Source: Falciphora oryzae
Taxonomy: Eukaryota; Ascomycota; Sordariomycetes; Magnaporthales; Magnaporthaceae
Direction of reading: 5' to 3'
DNA length: 64,000 nt
NCBI GenBank assembly: GCA_000733355.1
Contig: JNVV01000019.1
Location: 1 to 64,000, forward strand
Shown: piece after piece, positions 57,963 through 64,000 of the stretch
How the letters are laid out: each line of letters opens with the position of its first letter
Position numbering within the stretch: position 1 is the stretch's first letter
Notes under the pieces: model-generated
What the model was told of the DNA's origin: nothing
Seen by the model: the letters and a program-made list of their open reading frames with translations, nothing else
Database searches by the model: none
Program-made: the position numbers and the translations under genes

Positions 57963-60942
57963 ATGAATAGACCAGGTATGCCGGCCGGTTCTCCATCTCC
58001 ATCCCTCCTCCAGCTCGCCCGCCTGCCCCTCCAGCACCCCGTGTTGTCGCCCGCAATTATCGCCGTATCAATGGCGCCCCTTGCGCCTTCTGGGCGACCG
58101 AGACATCCGCCCCCCGGCCGTCGAACAGCCCTCGACCACCTCCTATTGCGCCTGCCTCGCACCGATGCCATCCCTTCCCCCCTAAAATGGGTTATTGGCG
58201 CGACCTCCAAGGCCGATCGGGCCTTCCCATCGGTCGAACAGTCCGTGGCCGTTGGTGCTTGTGCTGGTTCTCTTGGCAGATGCAATGCGCCAGGATTACA
58301 CAACGAGCAGGGCTACTCCTGCGCGCCTTCCACACCTCGGCTGTTCTCGTCTTGAGGCTGCAGACCTGGACACGATGGGTTTCTGGCCGAGGCTGCGACC
58401 GCGACCTGACCGCTTGAGGGATATACGTACACCTCTGGCGCTTGTGTCTCGTTGGCCACCATCTACAACGCCTGTTTCTTATTACGAATGCGCAGCTGTA
58501 TCGACTCGGCTGAGAATAGCTACTAACAGCGACTCTGTGCGTTCAGGAGCAGTACCCCAATCCCTCCGCGGGATGCCAGGAGGCTTCGGAGGCCAACAGC
58601 AACAACCGCAACAACCTGGCCGAGCGGTTTCGAACCGGTTACCAAACGGCAAGCTGGGTGAGAGATTGGACCACTGCTGCCCCACCCACCTCTCTTCGGG
58701 TGTCCAAGAGATGAAATGGGAAATGCTGATTGTGGTTTTGGCGATACATCCCCAGGCGGTAATGGCTCTGGCTGGGCATTTGGTGCTGGTATCCCGATGA
58801 GCAGCGGTGGACTGCCAAACCCGTCACGGCAACTGGGCGGCAACGTCAGTTTTGCGCAGAGCTTGAGCGGGTCGCAACCTGCCACGCCACTTGACCTCTC
58901 GTATGCCTGGCTCTCGGTCTCCTCCTCTTCCATAATACTTTTGTTTCTTCCTTGCTCCCCTTCTCCACACCCCAACCACCACAAACACTCTATCTTCAAC
59001 GCACATCTTCTCTTCTTGCTACGCTGCCGATTCAGGCTGGAGAATTCCAAGATGGGACCTCCGAACAGCGCACCAAGTTCGAGCGCGACCCATGCCTCCC
59101 GCAAGCCCTCGAAGCCCTCGAAGCTTAGGATGGTTGAACTGTGCTCGTCGATGCATCTTTCGCCCACTCATAAGCCAGAGCCAGCCACGGCCTCTTCCAA
59201 TGATGTGGAGGGGTACTGGAATGCCCACCTATATTCGACCACACCACACCTCAACCTCCCCTCAGATTCCGCTCACCTGTCAAGCCCACGTCAAAATGCC
59301 GTGCGCTTTCCCCAACCACGTTTTCAAACAATACTAACCTATCGGATTTTGCAGCGAGTTCCCGTCTCTGTCAGGCAACTCCCAACTGCCCAACCCGTCC
59401 CAGTCGACCATGTGGTCAACAGGCGGATCGAGAAATCTAGGCGGCCCCACTGGTGTCCAGCGCAACCAACCAACGCCTTTGTCAGCACAGCAAGCGAGCC
59501 AGCAGGATGACCTTTTCACTCCCAGTTCACGTTTGCCCGCTGATCAAGGCTCGTTTCGGTTCGGAGGTCAAGGGAACATGGGCCAAGCAGCACAGTCCCA
59601 ACCTGGGGCTGTTGAGGAGTTCCTGCCATTGAATCGGAATCCAAACGGTGAGATTGGCCGCGAGCGCGGTGGCCCCAGCCTTATGTCCAGTCTAGGGTTT
59701 GGCGCGCAAGGAGGAGGCAGCAGCACACCATCCTCGGCCCAGCCGTCAAGCAGAGCCGGAAACGGGCTCCTAAGCGCGCTTTCTGCCAACACCAGAGCGA
59801 CGGAAGCCCGCTCCCCCGTTGGTCAGTGCAGTCTCGCCCAGCCTCGCAAACAAAAGGGGCCTTCTCCCCGTCATGGATTACAGCCATGCTGACATCTTGG
59901 TCCCCTAGGAACCCGGCCCGTCGAGTCGCGGAACTTAGCTGCCGACGAGGACTCGCGTCCAAAGGCATCCGCCTCCCGAGATGGCGGCATTACGTCGCAG
60001 AGCTCAACCCTGGATGGCCTACCATACCAATCGGACAACCGCCATCCTCTTGGGGCCATCGGCGGCAGCGCTCCTGCCGGCAAGGCCAAGGAGGAGGAGG
60101 TAGAACAGGCACCGCCAGTTCAAGATCCGCTTGGTGGGATGCCCGAAGTGGATAAGTGGGGGATCAAGGGCCTTCGCTATCTCATGAACAACTACCCCGA
60201 CTACAACGCCTTGGTATCCGGGATTGACTACACCAACATGGGCCTCGAGACGGCTCTTAGGAACCCCGAGTACGTTGCGCAATGACCGTAGCGTCTATAC
60301 GATGTCGCCGGTGAGACCCGGGCTCTGCTGACTTTTGACGACCGCCTCGGCCAGGCCGATATCTGAACAGGTTTACTCGGCATTCGATGACACGCCGCCG
60401 CGGCCGTCGATACCAAAGTTCCGGCTACCCGATTGCTACAAGGTCACCAATGTCCAGACCATCGAGAATAAGATTCAAGGCTTCAACGAGGAGACTTTGA
60501 TGTGGATCTTCTACTCGTCTCCGGGCGACCAGCAGCAACAACTGGCTGCCATGGAGCTGTTAGTTCTGTCCTCTGCTCGGCCTTGTCACTGTAGATTTCT
60601 CGGTCAACTAACATACGATATTATCGTTTCTCCTCCACAGGAACAACCGGAACTGGAGGTGGCACAAGAAGCTTCAGATCTGGCTTACAAAGGATGAGCA
60701 CATGATGCCTCAAGTGATAAGCCCGACCCATGAGCGCGGGTTCTATCTCGTGTGGGACACCACCCGGTGGACCAAGGATCGGGTAAGTTCTCGGTCCGGC
60801 CTGGCTGCTTATCGGCTGCCGCCTCCTATCACAACTTATCAAGTCAATCGCTAACTGTTAGGTATTATTGCATCAGCGCGAGCTGTCGCTCGACTACAAT
60901 GACCTGGACACGAACCCCATGGCCGCTAGCCTTGGTGCCTGA
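57963..60942 (+). CDS. not2: CCR4-NOT complex subunit NOT2 (CDC36)
   Basis: Eight exons: 57963-57975, 58547-58657, 58756-58900, 59355-59821, 59909-60269, 60355-60558, 60641-60782 and 60877-60942, encoding 502 aa. The 13-nt first exon gives MNRP; joined text continues GAVPQSLRGMPGGFGG, NGKLG-GNGSGWAFG, PLDLS-EFPSLSGN, ALRNPE-PISEQVYSAF, AAMEL-NNRNWRWHKK and RWTKDR-RELSLDYNDLD. NOT2 dimerises with NOT3/NOT5 and holds the deadenylase complex together for mRNA decay and translational control. The N-terminal 320 residues are Gly/Gln/Ser/Asn-rich; a short helical region (WGIKGLRYLMNNYPDYNAL) precedes the NOT box at about 380-498. The last acceptor is ambiguous: an AG 15 nt upstream would add VLLHQ in frame, but it lies too close to the CTAAC branch site. 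Introns 1 (571 nt) and 3 (454 nt) are unusually long. Confidence 0.94.
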
Positions 60943-62326
60943 ATATTTGTTGGCCAGTATTCCCAATGGGGAGGCCGTGGTACTCTGGGCAGCGACGAGG
61001 GGGATCTCCTCTCGTGCCTGGGGTATCTCTAGAAGCCACGGCGATTCCTCTTGTGACAATTCTCGAATAGCATTTGAGATTACCGTGAGAGGCAAAATTT
61101 GGCTGGCGCAGGTAAACGGTATGGTAGGCTCGAACTAGCTTTCGCTGCCAAACGGTGGTTTGAGCATGGCTTTCTGGGGACGCGCAGGTCCGTCCGACTG
61201 GCCCGGACTGGGTCAGGGACCAAATATACTTTGACGATGGTATTGCTTTTACCACCGGTTTCTGCACTGTCCAACCTATGCCTGAGCATCCTTGAGGATC
61301 ATGGTGTATCCTAGAGTTGATATTGATTCAACGAAGCAGTCGACAACATACCACAATGCCTGGAGGTTATATGTATCTTCTACGATTTCTCTGCCCCGCA
61401 GCCCTTCCCGTCACCTCACTTGCCGTCAATCAAGGAGATGACTTGAGTGGAGGTCATGAACTCAAGGGATTGGGAGGATCAGGTACGTGGATAGGTTGCT
61501 ACCCATGTCAGTGAGCACCCAGTCTCACAACCTACGCGCACACAGGCCCCAAAAGAGGACCAGGTTCAGGAACCAAATGAAAATAAGGGAAATCGATGAA
61601 ATGGAGGCTGAATACAGGCGAGAATGATGGATGTAAAATCGAAAGAACGATTCTGCTTTGCTTTTCCTATTTGTGTCAAGTGTTTTTTTTTTTTTTTTTT
61701 CTCTTTCGTTCGATGGTACCTTTTTCAATGGGCGTTATCATTTTGTCACCCAGTGGGGCGGGTTAGGTGAGCTGGCCGGGTTTTAGAGCAACATCAAGCA
61801 CATGGAAAATCTCCATCCACTCTCTCGGGCGATCCTATCAATCCCGACGACATTGACCGCTCCGCCACGCCACCTATCCCGTCCCCACCCCGTAGCGTCA
61901 ACCGGAGAAAGCTAGCATGGGGAACTGACAACGTGCGGCAACCCATCTTTTGTTTATTTTTCTCTCCTTGTCCGTCGTTTTCTTGTCTTGTGTGGCCAAC
62001 AGCGAGGGGCACAAGCGACAAACAAACAACGTGTTCAGAAGCCCAGGACGAACGAACCGACACGACACGGCGCGCACCCAACGGTCAGGAGGATCGCGAG
62101 CAAACGTCTGCCTGGCGCCGCCTCTGCGACAAAAGCCACGCGAGCTCCGGGAGCTTTCGGCTTATATACCTATTTGCCCGTCTCTGGCAAAAACAAAAAA
62201 AGGAAGAGGGGGAGACGCAGAAGAAGAAGAAAGAGGCCCCTCCTTCCACGAGGACTCAAAACGATCAAAGCGGGCGGGACGAAAAGCAGTGCGGGGACTC
62301 CGGTCATACTTGCCCCCTCCGCGACC
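60943..62326. other. NOT2 3' region and promoter of the Cue1-like gene
   Basis: 1.4 kb with a T18 run (61683-61700). I see no supportable gene. The AG-rich stretch at 62190-62240 is probably leader sequence of the downstream gene. Confidence 0.5.
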
Positions 62327-63109
62327 ATGGCGAACGAGCAGATCAACGTGCCCTCCCTGATTCTGGTCTTGGTCTTCTCGGGCCTGGTCCTGCGGTACTT
62401 CTTCTCCACACCAGCTGGCGGGAACCAAACCGGCGGCGAGCGAGGCGGCAGCCAGACCAGGGCGGCGGCGGGGGGCGCAGGCGCCAGGCGGGGCGGCGGC
62501 GGCAACGCGCCCGTGTCCCGCGAGAGGGAGGCCGCCGTCGAGAGGATACAGCAGATGTTCCCGCAGGTCGACCGGCGCACCGTGCTGTGGGACCTGCAGC
62601 GCAACGGCGGCAACCTGACCGCTACGACGGACCGCATCTTGGCCGGCAGGCTGGAGACGGTGAGTCATTTTCTTTTCTTTCGTTTTCCTTTACTTGTTGT
62701 TCTTTGGTTCGACTAGGTTTTTTTTTTTTTTTTTTTTTAAACATTCCCCTATTGAAAAAAAAAAAAACCGCAGCCGCCCGTTTCCTTCCAGCCACCCCCA
62801 CCTCCCACGCCGCCCTCGGCCCCTGCAGCGGCAGCGCCCTCCTCCGCGGCCAGCGCCGCCGGCGCGGCGCAGCCGGACCTGATCACGAGATACAACCTCC
62901 ACGACAAGGTCGCGGCGTCGTCGAGCGAGGACGGCGGCGGCAGCAGCAGCAGCACCGGCGGCGGCGCCAAGGGCGGCAAGGCGTGGAGCTCGAGCCGCGA
63001 CGAGAGGCAGGCGCTGCTGCAGAAGAGGAGAGACGACATGATCCTCGCGGCCAGGAGGAAGATGGAGGCCAAGATGGCCGCGGAGAAGGCTGCCGGCGAT
63101 TCCGCATGA
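62327..63109 (+). CDS. Cue1-like ER-membrane CUE-domain protein
   Basis: Two exons, 62327-62659 and 62774-63109, 222 aa. The junction joins LAGRLET to PPVSFQPPPPPTPP. A single membrane segment lies near the N-terminus (SLILVLVFSGLVLRYFF, about residues 10-26), then a Gly/Arg-rich linker, and a CUE ubiquitin-binding domain at about 65-110 (AVERIQQMFPQVDRRTVLWDLQRN) with the conserved MFP. The C-terminus has a basic amphipathic helix (DERQALLQKRRDDMILAARR) like the Ubc7-binding region of yeast Cue1. Cue1 anchors and activates Ubc7 at the ER for ER-associated degradation; the same role is inferred here. The 114-nt intron holds T21 and A13 runs, the latter ending six bases before the exon. Confidence 0.9.
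62718..62767. repeat. T21 and A13 homopolymers inside an intron
   Basis: T21 at 62718-62738 and A13 at 62755-62767, 16 bases apart, inside the intron of the Cue1-like gene. Complementary runs could pair in the pre-mRNA. Confidence 0.9.
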
Positions 63110-63681
63110 AGCGGTGGCTTGAAGTTTCTCTTGCCCTGCTTGTGGTGTTTTGTTGGTTCCGCACATGATATCACCATTTATTACAGTTGCGTGTGGCTGA
63201 ACCCTGGCTATGGTTTCCCCACGCGTTGCATCACATGCAACGGCGGCGGCGGCAAAAGACTCCCGGGGGTGGCCGGAGAGAAAGGTGGCTTGGTTTCGAC
63301 TGTTGCGAATTCGGCCATGAAACAAGAACTAGCGGTTGCGTTTTTCTCTGTCGCCCCGGCGCATCTCGTCCCACCATTTCCTTTGGATCCTGCTGCAGGT
63401 GGGAATTTATCGGAGCGTCGATATATTTTTTTGCCAGGTTATTTTTACCCTTTCAAGGAATTCTTTTGCATATCATATCCGGCATGTCTATAAGAGATTC
63501 AAGCCACAAACCGGCTTTGGAAACCTCGACGCCTCCCTTGACCCAGGATTGCAATCCGGACCCCTTGCACAACGGGTCAAAATAAAGTTGAAACCGTGGC
63601 AGCCAGGGTGTGTTTGTAGAGAATGCAGCTCACCGGTCATTAATTAGACCGCGATTGGGTAGCAATCACGTACGACAGGCT
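63110..63681. other. convergent 3' region
   Basis: 572 bases between converging genes. No further feature seen. Confidence 0.6.
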
Positions 63682-64000
63682 TCAACGCTCCATCTCCCCG
63701 CAAAGCACCATATCGTCCCCGAGTTGGTGCCACGACACGTTGGCGAGGCGCAGCGCCGGAGCTGGGACGCCGTTGGCGTCGAGCCCCCTGTCCGGAGACA
63801 CAATGACCCCGCCAGGACCGAGCCAGGTTGGGGCGATGGTGATGATAACTGAATCCACTAGCGTCCTGTTGCGCTGGCTCCCCAGGAGGGTGTTGATGAC
63901 GTGGCCGCCGCCCTCGATCATGAGGCTCCGAATCCCTTCCGCATAGATCGCAGACAGTATGCCAGACCAGTTCAGCATCGCCGGGCCCGAGCCCTCCGCG
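63682..64000 (-). CDS. rib7: 2,5-diamino-6-ribosylamino-4(3H)-pyrimidinone 5'-phosphate reductase (RIB7), C-terminal part
   Basis: Open frame on the minus strand running off the right edge; 105 codons and the stop (TGA at 63684-63682) are present, while the start and most of the NADPH domain are outside the window. The visible part matches the end of the RibD C-terminal/dihydrofolate-reductase-like fold: LSAIYAEGIRSLMIEGGGHV, VDSVIITIAPTWLGPGGV, then LRLANVSWHQLGDDMVLCGE. Rib7 reduces the ribose side chain in the second step of fungal riboflavin synthesis. Nothing visible suggests damage. Confidence 0.88.
   Translation of the reverse strand, partial: AEGSGPAMLNWSGILSAIYAEGIRSLMIEGGGHVINTLLGSQRNRTLVDSVIITIAPTWLGPGGVIVSPDRGLDANGVPAPALRLANVSWHQLGDDMVLCGEMER

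Noticed and set aside
57420..58355. 311-codon frame spanning the NOT2 promoter and intron 1
   Set aside because: Pro/Arg/Ser-rich shadow translation without domain, overlapping the well-supported NOT2 exons.

Overview
The window is nuclear DNA of a filamentous ascomycete. Genes are GC-rich, mostly interrupted by short GT-AG introns with CTAAC-type branch sites, and the proteins are of Sordariomycete type. Frequent TACCTAGGTA motifs and long A/T homopolymers between genes would fit Magnaporthales or a relative, but that placement is inference. There are 14 confident genes, one of them cut by the right edge, plus one conserved small hypothetical gene at the left end and one doubtful ORF. Exon junctions below were worked out by hand from splice signals and reading frame; for each multi-exon gene that is complete in the window the exon lengths add up to a whole number of codons.

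Left part (1-15.3 kb): a small coiled-coil protein (-), the phosphatidylethanolamine methyltransferase CHO2 (+), the exocytosis SM protein SEC1 (+), eIF3g/TIF35 (-) and a large PH-domain protein (-). A 7.1 kb stretch without a convincing gene follows (15.3-22.5 kb). It holds a 345-base N gap and one short terminal-inverted-repeat element.

Middle (22.5-39 kb): an uncharacterised Q-rich/coiled-coil protein (+), a GH76 alpha-1,6-mannanase-type protein (-), a probable GPI-anchored wall protein (+), a mitochondrial DEAD-box helicase of MSS116 type (-), divergently arranged with the condensin ATPase SMC2 (+), and a membrane-anchored MOSC-domain protein (-).

From 38.9 to 48.1 kb there is no supportable gene. 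Near its left end three miniature inverted-repeat elements lie within 850 bp, two of them in tandem. A Zn2Cys6 regulator (+) follows this long upstream region. The right end is dense again: MOB3/phocein (-), the zinc-chaperone GTPase ZNG1/CobW (+), CCR4-NOT subunit NOT2 (+), a Cue1-like ER protein (+) and the C-terminal end of RIB7 (-).

The genes are mostly housekeeping (lipid synthesis, secretion, translation, chromosome condensation, mRNA decay, ERAD, riboflavin, wall) and do not form a metabolite cluster. The least expected content is a miniature transposon family with 5-bp target duplications (copies at 21.1 and 39.4 kb), a second tandem pair at 39.8-40.3 kb, two GC-AG introns, very small exons, and a protein-like frame inside NOT2 intron 3.
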